From DASVAL01 sp035649575 (GTDB lineage: Bacteria > Planctomycetota > UBA1135 > UBA2386): a stretch of DNA of 40,568 nucleotides. Every line of letters begins with the position of its first letter. Within the stretch, counting starts at the first letter, position 1. Position numbers and translations under genes: made by a program. Below the pieces are notes generated by a model. It searched no databases. It saw nothing but the letters and a program-made list of their open reading frames with translations, and had not been told where the DNA came from. The stretch lies in the NCBI GenBank assembly GCA_035649575.1, contig DASRJH010000257.1, forward strand, positions 1 through 40,568. Reading direction: 5' to 3'. Positions 1 through 8,355 of this stretch are shown here, in pieces.

Positions 1-141
1 CCCGACCTGCGCGGCTTCCTCGAGGCGGCGCTGCTGCTGCCGCGCTCGCTGACGGCGCGCTTCGACTTCCCGCAGTGGCGGCCGCCGCAGCTGCCCGACA
101 CGCCGCGCGAGCCCGTGCGGCCAGTGCTGGCGCGCACCTAG
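1..141 (+). CDS. C-terminal fragment of an unknown protein
   Basis: The frame is open from base 1 to a TAG at 139-141 and gives 46 residues ending PVRPVLART. The tail is rich in proline and arginine (PQLPDTPREPVRP), which looks like a disordered C-terminus after a folded domain. Codon use is GC-rich in the third position, like the neighbours, so it is probably the true end of a gene that begins outside the window. No family can be assigned from this much sequence. An inverted repeat starts at its last base and could end its transcript. Confidence 0.55.
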   Translation, partial: PDLRGFLEAALLLPRSLTARFDFPQWRPPQLPDTPREPVRPVLART

Positions 142-176
142 ATCACCTGCGCCCGAACCACGCGTCGCCGGTGATC
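141..176. terminator. Inverted repeat after the first partial gene
   Basis: GATCACC at 141-147 is repeated as its exact reverse complement GGTGATC at 170-176, with a 22-nt loop. No T-run follows. It lies immediately after the stop codon, so a weak or Rho-assisted terminator is possible. A large-loop coincidence is not excluded. Confidence 0.25.
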
Positions 177-484
177 ATCGGCGGCATGTACTGACGGGAG
201 CGGCAACGCACCATTCGGTTCGCCAAGTCACAGCACGAATTGTCGAGTGTCGAGCCAAGCCGGCGACATTCTTGCCGATCGGATGCGCATGCGAACGTAA
301 GGTGACCGTCCCAGCCGACGCGAGCAGGACGAAAGCCGGGCCAGCGCGCCGTGAATCCACCGTAAAGAGTGTTTCACAACACCCGCAGGTCGTCCGACGC
401 AACTCCGTCCCCAGAAGCGCAGCTCGAGTGCGGCCGCGTGCTAGGTGCCGGCGGCGCTGCTGTTCTCGGTTTCCCGATGCATCC
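142..484. other. Intergenic region upstream of the ABC transporter
   Basis: About 340 bases with no convincing gene. It holds the inverted repeat at 141-176, a short perfect palindrome GTGTT-TCAC-AACAC at 369-382 that could be an operator or a small hairpin, and a GTGCTAG at 438-444 that resembles an extended -10 element. The region is somewhat less GC-rich than the flanking genes, as expected for regulatory DNA. Confidence 0.4.
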
Positions 485-2236
485 ATGATCAACTCGTCGT
501 CGATGTTCATGGAGGGGGGAAGGATCTGGCGCTCGATGCTGCCGTGGGTGCGGCGGCACCAGCGCAAGCTGCTGCTGGGCGCAACGCTGTCCGTGCTCGT
601 CATCGGCATCCGGCTGTCGCTGCCCTGGATGTTCAGGAGGATGCTCGAGCCGCTGATCACGAGCAACCCCCTGATCTCGAGCGAGGCGGGGCGCCGCGAG
701 CTCTCGAGCGTGGTCGCGCAGCCCCTGCTCTTGGGCGTGGTCGTCCTCGGGCTGCTCGTCGCGCTGGGGCTCGTGGACTACCTGATGCGGCTGCAGTTCG
801 CCCAGTTCGCCATCGGCGTGGTGCGAGACCTGCGGGCCAAGGCATTCCAGTCGGCGATCCAGATCGACCCGTGCATCCGGCCTTCGGGTCAGGGCGATCT
901 CGTGGCGAGGCTCGTCGGCGACACCGCGCGGATCAAAGAGGGCTTGAAGGGGTTCCTCGTCCACGGCGCCACCAACGGTCTGATGCTGGTCGCGGCCAGC
1001 GTCGTGCTGCTGTGGGTGAATGCGACGCTGGGGGCGGTCTTCGCGGCTGCCTACGCGCTGATCGGAGGCGTGGTGGCCTATGGCGCGACCCGCGTCTACC
1101 GGCGCACGACCAAGCAAAGGTCCAAGGAAGGGCTCTTGGCCGAGTCGATCCTCGATGCCAGGCAAGATGCCGATCCGGCGTTCGCAGCCCTCAACCTGTC
1201 CAGCGGCAAGCACGAGGCCACGGTCACGCGCCTGCAGGGGCGCACCACCTGGGCGGTGCACGCGATCTTCGGCTTGGCCGTCCTGCTGCTGATCTGGTTC
1301 GGCTCGCGCGCGGTCATTGCTGGGACGCTTTCCGGGGCGGACATGGTGGTGTTCATCCTCTACGCCCTGATGACGCGCGCTCCGGTGGTGCAACTCTCGC
1401 GGCAGGGGACGCGCACGGGCAAGATCCTGGCCTGCGTCCAGCGACTGGAAGAAGTCATTCGCACCGGTGTTGAGCTGGAGTCGGCCGCTGCACTGCCTGC
1501 GCTGGAGCGGCAGATCCGCCTCGAGGGCCTGAAGGTCTATCGCCGCTCCGCGGCGTGCTGGACGCGGAGGCTCCGCGTCGGGGAACTGATCGTGCCGGCC
1601 GGCAGTCGGGTGGCGATCGTCGGCCCGAGCGCCGCGGGCAAGTCGACGCTCCTGCAATTGCTGGCGGGCACGCTTCGGCCGAGGAAAGGCCGAGTGTGGT
1701 GGGACGACGTCCCGTTGCTCGATGCCTCGAAGCGTGGCCGCCAGGAGCGCATCGAGTTCCTGACACAGGAGCCGCGCTGGCCCAAGCGGCCGCTGTGGCA
1801 CCTGCTCGGCCTGCCCGATGCCGTCCTGACCCCCGCGGCCCAGGAGGTGTTGACGGCGAGCGGCGCTGACCGCGTGATCCGCCGTCTGCCTCGCGGGCTC
1901 GAGACCGAGATCGCGTCGGACGGTCTGGCCGCCGGCGAGCGACGGGACCTGCTGCTGGGACGTGCGCTGCTCAGGGATGCGTCGGTGATCCTGCTCGACG
2001 ATCCCTTTTGGGGGCTCAGCCGGAAGAAGGCGCGCCGGCGGTTGCGCGCGCTGCTGGCGATTCGCGGCAAGGCGACCGTGATCGTCGCGGCCCATCGCCT
2101 TCCGAGCAGGAAGCTGTTCAACCGCGTCATCCGACTCGAGAAGGGGACGGTCGTCTTCGACGGCCGGCCGGAGCACTACATCACGGTCGAGGAAGGGGCG
2201 AGCCGGGTGTCTGCCGCGTCCTTGCAGGCGTCATGA
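485..2236 (+). CDS. ABC exporter half-transporter (membrane domain plus ATPase)
   Basis: The protein of 583 residues has an N-terminal membrane domain with hydrophobic segments near residues 20-45, 80-105, 160-200 and 255-290, followed by a nucleotide-binding domain. Walker A is GPSAAGKST (380-388), the Q-loop is FLTQEP, Walker B is VILLDD (501-506) and the switch histidine is H537 (AAHRL). This is the type I exporter (MsbA/lipid/multidrug) layout, usually acting as a homodimer. Two points are odd: the signature loop reads LAAGE instead of LSGGQ, and the residue after the Walker B aspartate is Asp, not the catalytic Glu. Hydrolysis may therefore be slow or depend on a partner. Start choice is uncertain: ATGs at 485, 503, 509 and 536 are in frame, and the best Shine-Dalgarno (GGAGGGGGGAAGG, 511-523) precedes 536. 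The nucleotidyltransferase starts 19 nt downstream, so an operon is likely. The substrate is unknown; a surface polymer or lipid is plausible from the neighbours. Confidence 0.85.
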   Translation: MINSSSMFMEGGRIWRSMLPWVRRHQRKLLLGATLSVLVIGIRLSLPWMFRRMLEPLITSNPLISSEAGRRELSSVVAQPLLLGVVVLGLLVALGLVDYLMRLQFAQFAIGVVRDLRAKAFQSAIQIDPCIRPSGQGDLVARLVGDTARIKEGLKGFLVHGATNGLMLVAASVVLLWVNATLGAVFAAAYALIGGVVAYGATRVYRRTTKQRSKEGLLAESILDARQDADPAFAALNLSSGKHEATVTRLQGRTTWAVHAIFGLAVLLLIWFGSRAVIAGTLSGADMVVFILYALMTRAPVVQLSRQGTRTGKILACVQRLEEVIRTGVELESAAALPALERQIRLEGLKVYRRSAACWTRRLRVGELIVPAGSRVAIVGPSAAGKSTLLQLLAGTLRPRKGRVWWDDVPLLDASKRGRQERIEFLTQEPRWPKRPLWHLLGLPDAVLTPAAQEVLTASGADRVIRRLPRGLETEIASDGLAAGERRDLLLGRALLRDASVILLDDPFWGLSRKKARRRLRALLAIRGKATVIVAAHRLPSRKLFNRVIRLEKGTVVFDGRPEHYITVEEGASRVSAASLQAS

Positions 2237-2255
2237 GCATGAACGGGGGCGCGTC

Positions 2256-3050
2256 GTGAAGCAGGCGGTGATCCTGGCTGCGGGCCGCGGAAGTCGGCTG
2301 GGCGAGGGGATCCCGAAATGTCTCGTCAGGCTGGGCGATCGGGCGCTGATCCATCACCAGCTCGATGCGCTGCGTGCGACGGGCATCGACGAAGTGTGCG
2401 TCGTGGTCGGTTATGGCGCGGAGCGCGTGCGGGCGGCGCTGGGGAACCGATGCCACTACATCGACAATCTGCGCTTTCACGAGACCAACAGCCTCTACTC
2501 GCTGTGGTTGGCGCGGGAGTGGCTGCGCGGTCCGTTCCTCCAGATCAACTGCGACCTGGTCGCGCACCCGGAGATCTACCGCCGGCTGCTGTCCGTCCCC
2601 GGAACCGCGCTGGCCTACGACTCGCTGTCGGGCGATGGCGAGGAGCACATGAAGGTGGTCGTCCGGAACGGGCTGCTGCGCGACATCCACAAGCAGCTCG
2701 ACCCCGCCCGATCGTGCGGGGAGAACCTCGGGTTGCTCAAGTACGACCGCGTCGCGGCCCGCATCCTCTTCGAGGAGGCCGACGCGCTGATCGCCTGCGG
2801 CGGCGAGCGCTGCTGGGCCCCCGCGGCCATCGCCCGGCTGGCGCAACGCGTGCCTGTCCAGTGCGTCGACGTGGCCGGCCTGCCCTGGTCCGAGATCGAC
2901 TTCGTCGAAGACGTGCTCTACGCCCGCTGCGAGGTGTTACCCGAGTTGCGCGCGGTCCCGCGAGCGCGCGGGGCCCGCCTGCCGCGGCTGGGCGCGCGCA
3001 TCCTGAAGGCCTTCAGCACGATGGGCGGCGTCTTCGAGAGCCCTTCCTGA
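2256..3050 (+). CDS. NTP transferase, LicC/MobA-like (sugar or choline phosphate nucleotidyltransferase)
   Basis: The protein of 264 residues begins MKQAVILAAGRGSRLG, the nucleotide-binding start of the GT-A nucleotidyltransferase fold, with the PK pair at 20-21 that contacts the triphosphate. The stretches TNSLYSLWLARE, the metal-site NCD, GENLGLLKY and WSEIDF match the pattern of LicC-type phosphocholine cytidylyltransferases and close relatives that activate small alcohol phosphates or sugar phosphates. Translation starts at GTG 2256. It sits between an ABC exporter and a CDP-glycerol-transferase-like gene, so it probably makes a CDP- or NDP-activated building block for a surface polymer. 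The C-terminal 40 residues are Arg/Ala-rich and not part of the core fold. The exact substrate cannot be told from sequence. Confidence 0.85.
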   Translation: MKQAVILAAGRGSRLGEGIPKCLVRLGDRALIHHQLDALRATGIDEVCVVVGYGAERVRAALGNRCHYIDNLRFHETNSLYSLWLAREWLRGPFLQINCDLVAHPEIYRRLLSVPGTALAYDSLSGDGEEHMKVVVRNGLLRDIHKQLDPARSCGENLGLLKYDRVAARILFEEADALIACGGERCWAPAAIARLAQRVPVQCVDVAGLPWSEIDFVEDVLYARCEVLPELRAVPRARGARLPRLGARILKAFSTMGGVFESPS

Positions 3051-3091
3051 AGTTCGAAGCCCACTCTACGCCGTCCACCCGAGGTGGCCGC

Positions 3092-4219
3092 ATGCCCGCT
3101 CCAAGGACCAGCATCCTCTTCACCGGCTATGCCCCTGTGCATTTCGTCTGTTTCCAACCGCTCTACGAGAGGCTGCTGAGGTCGAGCGAATACGACGTCT
3201 TCCTCTCGGGCGGCCTGCGTTCGGAGGGGGAAGACGGAGTGCGGCACGACGCGCACGCCATGTACGAGCAGTTCGGCGTCCCGGCCCATCGCGTGCTCCC
3301 GGTCGAGGAGATCCAGACGCGGGACTTCGACGTGCTGTTCGCCGCCAACACGAAGCTGATCGAGCCGCGCAGCGTGGGCACGCGCGTGCAGATCTTCCAT
3401 GGTGTCTCTTTCCGCAACAAATCGGTGCGCGACGAGAACATGGGCTGCGATCACTACTTCGTGATCGGGCCCTACCAGCACCGGAAGTTCGTCGAGGGTG
3501 GATTGCTGGCTCCGGACGATCCGCGCGCGGTGAAGGTCGGGTTCATGAAGACCGATCCACTGCGCGCCGAGCGGCACGACCGCCAGGAGCTACTGCGACG
3601 CGTAGGACTCGACGGCTCGCGTCCGATCCTGCTCTACGCTCCCACGGGCCAGAGGCACAACTCGCTCGAGACGATGGGGGAAGCGGTGATCCGGCACCTG
3701 GCGGTGACGGGGCGCTACGACATCCTCATCAAGCTGCACGATCACCCCAAGGACACGGGCGTGGACTGGCCGACGCGGCTCTCGCCGTTCGAGGACGAGC
3801 ACACGCGCGTGACGCGGGAACGGGACATCGTTCCCCTGATGCTGCTGGCCGACCTGCTGATCTCCGACGCTTCGTCGGTCACCAGCGAGTTCGCGCTGCT
3901 CGATCGACCGATGGTGTTCCTGGACGTGCCCCTGCTCCTGGAGAAGGCGGCGAAGTCGGGTGCGCTGGACACCGAGACCTGGGGCCGGCGAGCCGGCGTC
4001 GTCGTGAAGAGCCCCGAGAAGATCGCCGCCACGGTCGAGAGGGCGCTGGCCGATCCCACAGCGCTGTCCGACGTACGCCGCGCCATGGCCGACGACCTCT
4101 TCTACAACCCGGGTCGAGCGACGGACGTGGCGATGGCCTGGATCGAGAGCCGTGCCCCGCGCAACGGCCTGGCTCCCCTGGCCGGACCGGCGCACGAGCG
4201 CGGCCGTAGCGATCGGTGA
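3092..4219 (+). CDS. CDP-glycerol:glycerophosphotransferase-like protein
   Basis: The protein of 375 residues starts at ATG 3092 with a GAGGTGG ribosome-binding site at 3081-3087. It has the two-Rossmann-domain GT-B layout of the CDP-glycerol glycerophosphotransferase family (TagB/TagF-like). Family-like marks are VQIFHGVSFRNKS (about 107-119), PILLYAPTGQ (about 181-190), the IKLHDHP segment, and the C-terminal SDASSVTSEFALLDRP motif that binds the nucleotide phosphate. Such enzymes transfer glycerol phosphate or ribitol phosphate to a growing polymer, but in Gram-negatives relatives also modify other surface glycans. It follows the nucleotidyltransferase by 41 nt and is probably the last gene of the operon. 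The terminal 25 residues are a low-complexity tail. The acceptor is unknown. Confidence 0.8.
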   Translation: MPAPRTSILFTGYAPVHFVCFQPLYERLLRSSEYDVFLSGGLRSEGEDGVRHDAHAMYEQFGVPAHRVLPVEEIQTRDFDVLFAANTKLIEPRSVGTRVQIFHGVSFRNKSVRDENMGCDHYFVIGPYQHRKFVEGGLLAPDDPRAVKVGFMKTDPLRAERHDRQELLRRVGLDGSRPILLYAPTGQRHNSLETMGEAVIRHLAVTGRYDILIKLHDHPKDTGVDWPTRLSPFEDEHTRVTRERDIVPLMLLADLLISDASSVTSEFALLDRPMVFLDVPLLLEKAAKSGALDTETWGRRAGVVVKSPEKIAATVERALADPTALSDVRRAMADDLFYNPGRATDVAMAWIESRAPRNGLAPLAGPAHERGRSDR

Positions 4220-4247
4220 CAGAGCAGGGGCGGGCTGCACACTGCGG

Positions 4248-4266
4248 GTTGACCTCGCGGGTTAAC
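4248..4266. promoter_or_regulatory. Imperfect inverted repeat just before the kinase start
   Basis: GTTGACC at 4248-4254 faces GGTTAAC at 4260-4266 across TCGCG, with 6 of 7 positions complementary. It ends 11 nt before the GTG start of the kinase gene in a 58-nt gap after the preceding operon. It could be a regulator-binding site or part of the promoter, with TTGACC resembling a -35 element. No matching -10 at normal spacing was seen. Confidence 0.3.
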
Positions 4267-4277
4267 ATCGTGCGGCC

Positions 4278-6185
4278 GTGTCTTCTCTCCGACATTCCTC
4301 CGACTGTCCCGCCGCCGCAGCGCTCGCGGACTTCGCGCTCGGCAACATGCCGCGGCACCGATTCGAACGGATCGCCGCGCACGTCGAGGAGTGTTCCGCG
4401 TGTGCTTCGGCCCTCGCCGACCAGGCGGCGCTCGAGGACGGTCTCGTTCGCGAGCTGCGCGGGCTGTCGGTTTCGTCGCCGACCGCGACGCCCGTCGCCG
4501 CGGACCTGACCCTGGCCGCCAAGGCAGCGTATCGGAGCACCGGTCCCGGCAACGAGCTCGTCGTCGACCGCGGCCGCAAGATCGCCGCCGAGGTCGCGCG
4601 CGGGCCGCTGCGACTTGGTCGGTTCGAACTGTGCGCCGAGCTGGGCGCCGGCGCGTTCGGTCACGTGTTCAAAGCCCGCGACGTCGAGCTCGACCGCACC
4701 GTCGCGATCAAGATCCAGCGCGCAGCCGCGTTCGCCGGCAGCGACGAGAAGGAGCGGTTCCTGCGCGAAGCGCGCAGTGCCGCGCAGCTCGAGCATCCGA
4801 ACATCGTGTCGATCCACGACACGGGCGTGACCGAGGACGGCGCCGCGTATCTGATCACCGAATTCGTCGATGGCGTCACCCTCGAGCAGCGCCTGCTCGC
4901 CGGCCGGCTCACGATCGACGAGGCGGTCCGCCTGGTCGCCGACGTCGCCCAAGCACTCGGCTACGCGCACGAGCGTGGCGTCGTCCACCGCGACGTGAAA
5001 CCCTCCAACATCCTGCTCGACGCAGCGCGGCGGCCGCACGTGACTGACTTCGGCCTCGCCAAGCGCGCGTGCGGTGACGCGACGATGACCCCGACCGGCC
5101 AGGTCATGGGAACACCGGCTTACATGTCGCCCGAACTGGCGCGCGGCGACTCCCACGACGTCGACGCGCGCAGCGACGTGTTCTCGCTCGGCGTGATCCT
5201 GTACGAGCTGCTCACCGGAGAACGGCCGTTCCACGGCAACCGGCGCATGCTGCTGCTGCAGGTGCTCGAAGCGGACCCGGTGCCACTGCGCAAGCTAGCC
5301 GACCGCGTGCCGCGCGAGCTGGAGGCCGTGTGCCAGAAGGCGATGGCGAAGGCGGTCGGGCAGCGCTACGCCAACGGGCGGGAGTTCGCCGACGACTTGC
5401 AGCGCTTCCTGCGCGGCGTGCCGGTGCTGGCGCGCGCGGTCGGGCCGTTCGGCCGGCTCTGCCGGTGGTGCGTGCGCCATCCGCTGGCCGCGGGTCTGCT
5501 GCTCGCGGTCACGCTCGGCTCGGCGCTCGGTTTCTGGCATCTGGGGAAGCTGTCGTCGGAGCTGGTCGGCCGCTCGGCGATCGACAGCGCCCGGCACTAC
5601 GCGGAGATGCTGGAACTGGTCAACGACGTCTACAGCAGCGAGGTCGTCGACCGGCTCGGGACCCACGGCGTCGAAGTCACCGCCGACTACGCGGCGCGCG
5701 CCGGCGCGGTGCCCCTGCCGGCGACGCTGCTCCGAGTGCTGCTCGATCGCATCAGCACCAGCCAGAGCGGGATGCTCGGCTGGCAATACAGCGGCTATCC
5801 GTTCCGGAACCGGCCCAGCCACCGCCTCGATGACTTCGCGCGCGCGGCGCTGGCCTCGCTGCAGCGCGACCCGAAGACGCCGTTCTACGAGTTCGTGGCC
5901 GACTACGACGGGCGGCCGGCCCTGCGCTACGCGACCGCGCGCGTGATGGGCGCCAGCTGCGTCTCATGCCACAACACCCACACCGACAGCACCAAGAGCG
6001 ACTGGCGGGTCGGCGACGTCGGCGTGTTGGAGATCATCCGGCCTCTCGACCAGGACGCCCTGCGCACGGCGGAAGGGTTGCGGGGCACGTTCTTCCTGGT
6101 CAGCATCGCCTCCGCGCTGTCCCTGGGGCTCGCGATCGTGGTGCTCGTCGCGGCGAATGCTCGAGCACGGCGGGGCCGGCCATGA
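4278..6185 (+). CDS. Ser/Thr protein kinase with anti-sigma zinc finger and extracytoplasmic heme-sensor (DUF3365/Tll0287-like) domain
   Basis: The domain order in 635 residues is clear. An N-terminal zinc-binding anti-sigma motif has H35-x3-C39-x2-C42. A complete Hanks-type kinase follows: glycine loop GAGAFG 123-128, K145, HRD 237-239, DFG 257-259 and the MGTPAYMSPE activation segment. A membrane helix spans about 401-423, and an extracytoplasmic domain of about 175 residues carries the heme c motif CVSCH (561-565) and SGYPFRN, both typical of DUF3365. A second membrane helix (603-626) ends the protein. Kinase activity is therefore probably tuned by redox state or a small ligand at a periplasmic heme. 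The ECF sigma gene overlaps its stop codon (ATGA), so the sigma factor is the likely target, held by the zinc finger, phosphorylated, or both. GTG 4278 is the chosen start. Kinase identity is certain; the signal and target are inferred. Confidence 0.93.
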   Translation: MSSLRHSSDCPAAAALADFALGNMPRHRFERIAAHVEECSACASALADQAALEDGLVRELRGLSVSSPTATPVAADLTLAAKAAYRSTGPGNELVVDRGRKIAAEVARGPLRLGRFELCAELGAGAFGHVFKARDVELDRTVAIKIQRAAAFAGSDEKERFLREARSAAQLEHPNIVSIHDTGVTEDGAAYLITEFVDGVTLEQRLLAGRLTIDEAVRLVADVAQALGYAHERGVVHRDVKPSNILLDAARRPHVTDFGLAKRACGDATMTPTGQVMGTPAYMSPELARGDSHDVDARSDVFSLGVILYELLTGERPFHGNRRMLLLQVLEADPVPLRKLADRVPRELEAVCQKAMAKAVGQRYANGREFADDLQRFLRGVPVLARAVGPFGRLCRWCVRHPLAAGLLLAVTLGSALGFWHLGKLSSELVGRSAIDSARHYAEMLELVNDVYSSEVVDRLGTHGVEVTADYAARAGAVPLPATLLRVLLDRISTSQSGMLGWQYSGYPFRNRPSHRLDDFARAALASLQRDPKTPFYEFVADYDGRPALRYATARVMGASCVSCHNTHTDSTKSDWRVGDVGVLEIIRPLDQDALRTAEGLRGTFFLVSIASALSLGLAIVVLVAANARARRGRP

Positions 6186-6790
6186 CGCACCGCGACTCGA
6201 CCACGCAGTCCACGTCGCGCAGCCTGCTCGCGCGCGCGCAGGCGAACGACGCGGAAGCCTGGGATCGGCTCGTCGACCTCTACGCGCCCAGCGTCCTGCG
6301 CTGGTGCAGCGGGCACGGCCTCGTCCAACACGACGTCGCCGACGTGTTCCAGGAGGTGTTCCACGCCGCCGCGCGCCATCTCGCCGCTTTCCGCAAGGAG
6401 AGGCCGCAGGACACTTTCCGGGGCTGGTTGCGCACGATCACCGCCAACAAGATCCGCGACCACTTCCGGCGGCAGAAGCGCGATGCGCCGGGGGTCGGCG
6501 GCAGCGAGCCGCAGGCCGCACTCGCGCAGGCGCAAGCACCGCCGCCGCCGGATCATGACGAGGAGGAGGCGGTGGCCGCCGGCGTCGGGAGCGAGCTGCT
6601 GCAGCGCGCGCTCGACCAGGTCCGCGGCACGCTGCGCGAGAAGACGTGGCTCGCGTTTCGCGAGACGGTCCTCGCCGGGCGTGCGGCCGTCGACGTCGCT
6701 GCGGAACTGGGCATGACGCCGGGCGCCGTGCGCGTGGCGAAGTGCCGGGTGTTGCAGCGGCTGCGCGAGGAACTCGCCGATCTCGAATGA
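6182..6790 (+). CDS. ECF-type RNA polymerase sigma factor
   Basis: The protein of 202 residues has sigma region 2 at about 10-85 (ADVFQEVFHAAARHLAAF and FRGWLRTITANKIRDHFRR) and region 4 at about 140-195 with a helix-turn-helix (AAELGMTPGAVRVAKCRVLQRLREEL). Between them lies an acidic and proline-rich linker. The ATG at 6182 lies inside the kinase stop region (ATGA), giving translational coupling and near-equal synthesis. Region 2 carries the DVADVFQEVF core-binding helix in the form common in kinase-linked ECF sigma factors. No separate anti-sigma gene follows, so regulation by the kinase protein is the simplest model. The opposite-strand gene ends 17 nt downstream. Confidence 0.92.
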   Translation: MTHRDSTTQSTSRSLLARAQANDAEAWDRLVDLYAPSVLRWCSGHGLVQHDVADVFQEVFHAAARHLAAFRKERPQDTFRGWLRTITANKIRDHFRRQKRDAPGVGGSEPQAALAQAQAPPPPDHDEEEAVAAGVGSELLQRALDQVRGTLREKTWLAFRETVLAGRAAVDVAAELGMTPGAVRVAKCRVLQRLREELADLE

Positions 6791-6807
6791 TCGGGAGGGT
6801 GCTCGCG

Positions 6808-8355
6808 TCACCCGCGCAGTAGCTCGCGCGCCCTGGCCACGCCTCCTGCCTGCCAGCCGTGCTCGCTCGCGGTCACCCGGCCGAGCGCGACCAGGTGGTT
6901 CCAGCGCCGCGCCGGCCGCGTGGTCGCGAACTCGCGTTCCGCGGTGCGATAGAACTTCTCGGCGTGCAGCGCGCCGTCCTCGGAGACAGCGAAGCCGAGC
7001 AGCAGATCGAAGACCGCGCGCGGGTCTCCTTCCAGTGCTTGGTAGCGCCGGACGAACGCGCAGGTGCCCAACTGATCGCGCGCTGCGATGCAAGCCCGCG
7101 CGCCCTCCAACAGGGCCGCACTGTCCTTGGCGTTCAGCCCAGGTCGGTCGTCGGGCAGCGCGAGCTCCTTGCTCTGCACGTTCCGGCTCTGGCCGGCGGT
7201 GTGGTAGGCCCCGACGATCAGGCTCGCGGCCGCGTTGGCGGGCGCGGTCACGCGGGCGATCTCGCGCCACGCGTTCGCGGCGTCCTGCGCGTGCACGCCG
7301 ACCGACGCGCCGTGCACGCTGCCGCGCGGCTTCTGCGCATCGCGGTCGTCGCGCCGACCAGGGTCGCACAGCAACAGCTTGTTGGCCGCCAGCGAGATGG
7401 CCTCGCCGACGTCCTCGGGCGAGTAGCCGGCGGCCAGGGCCTCGGCGACCGCCGCCGCGGCGTCCTCGCGGCTCGCGCCGAACACGGTCTGCGACAGCGC
7501 GTCCAGCCAGCCGTCGTCGCCGCGGCGGGCGCCCGGCTGCCACTTCGCGAAACCGTGCCGATCGAGCAGCTGCGGCAGCAGCGTGCGGATGCTCATCGGC
7601 CCGCGCTCGCGGAGCTGCTTCTCCTGGTCGACGCAGTACCGCACCGACTGCCGGAGCAGCGTGTGCGCGTGGTGCTTGCCACACAAGCGCAGCATGTCCC
7701 AGGCCCGCCACGCCAGGACCACGCGATGCACGTCGGCGTCGTCGTGCACCAGGGGCTGCAAGTGCTCGTAACCTTCTGCGGGGTCTTTGCGCATCAGCGA
7801 GGCGAATGCCTGCTCGGCGCCGCGCACGTCGAGCCCGCGCACGCAGCCCTGCAGCGTGGTGCCCTCCGCAGCCTCGTCGCCGTCGGGGATTCGCCTGAGC
7901 ACCTCCCGCGCGCGGCCGCCACACTCCCGGATCCGCTGCGTGTTGCGATACAGCACCTTCAACACGGGCAGCGGCTGCCCAGGGCCGTCGAGCCGCCCGG
8001 CCATGTCCAGCGACGGGGCCAGCGCCATCGCGCAGTGGAAACCGACGTAGTCCTGGCCGCCGAACGTGCGCGCGTTGGCGAGTGCTCCGGCCGCGACCAG
8101 CGTGCGCAGGTCGGTGCCCGACCGCAGCTTGCCGACCAGGCCCGCGATCAGCTCGTCCAGCGGTGTCTCCTGCATGAAGGCCACGAGCGGTTCGAGGTCG
8201 CCGAAGTCGAGTTCGTCGCCGAAGCAGTCGAAGAGCCGCTCGTCCGGCAGCACGGCGAGTCCCGTGCCCTTCTGCAACGACGGTCCGACGGCCGCCACCA
8301 GCATTCCCTGTCCCACCCACGCGAGAACCTGCCGCCGAGAAGTGATGAGGGTCAT
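6808..8355 (-). CDS. Orphan exported protein with a Tat-like signal
   Basis: The protein of 515 residues begins MTLITSRRQVLAWVGQGML, a twin-arginine-like signal (SRRQVL) followed by a hydrophobic stretch, so export in folded form with a cofactor is plausible. The rest is largely helical, with many Ala and conserved-looking His and Cys (for example FGGQDYVGFHCAMAL, LCGKHHAHTL, VGAYHTAGQ). I do not recognise the family with confidence; a helical His-rich oxidoreductase such as the questin-oxidase-like group is one possibility. It is transcribed away from the TonB receptor and converges on the sigma factor gene. The codon pattern matches its neighbours, so there is no sign of recent transfer. 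Confidence 0.75.
   Translation of the reverse strand: MTLITSRRQVLAWVGQGMLVAAVGPSLQKGTGLAVLPDERLFDCFGDELDFGDLEPLVAFMQETPLDELIAGLVGKLRSGTDLRTLVAAGALANARTFGGQDYVGFHCAMALAPSLDMAGRLDGPGQPLPVLKVLYRNTQRIRECGGRAREVLRRIPDGDEAAEGTTLQGCVRGLDVRGAEQAFASLMRKDPAEGYEHLQPLVHDDADVHRVVLAWRAWDMLRLCGKHHAHTLLRQSVRYCVDQEKQLRERGPMSIRTLLPQLLDRHGFAKWQPGARRGDDGWLDALSQTVFGASREDAAAAVAEALAAGYSPEDVGEAISLAANKLLLCDPGRRDDRDAQKPRGSVHGASVGVHAQDAANAWREIARVTAPANAAASLIVGAYHTAGQSRNVQSKELALPDDRPGLNAKDSAALLEGARACIAARDQLGTCAFVRRYQALEGDPRAVFDLLLGFAVSEDGALHAEKFYRTAEREFATTRPARRWNHLVALGRVTASEHGWQAGGVARARELLRG

Noticed and set aside
374..2176. Long minus-strand frame opposite the ABC transporter
   Set aside because: Shadow of the real plus-strand gene; composition is Arg/Gln/Pro-rich with no domain.
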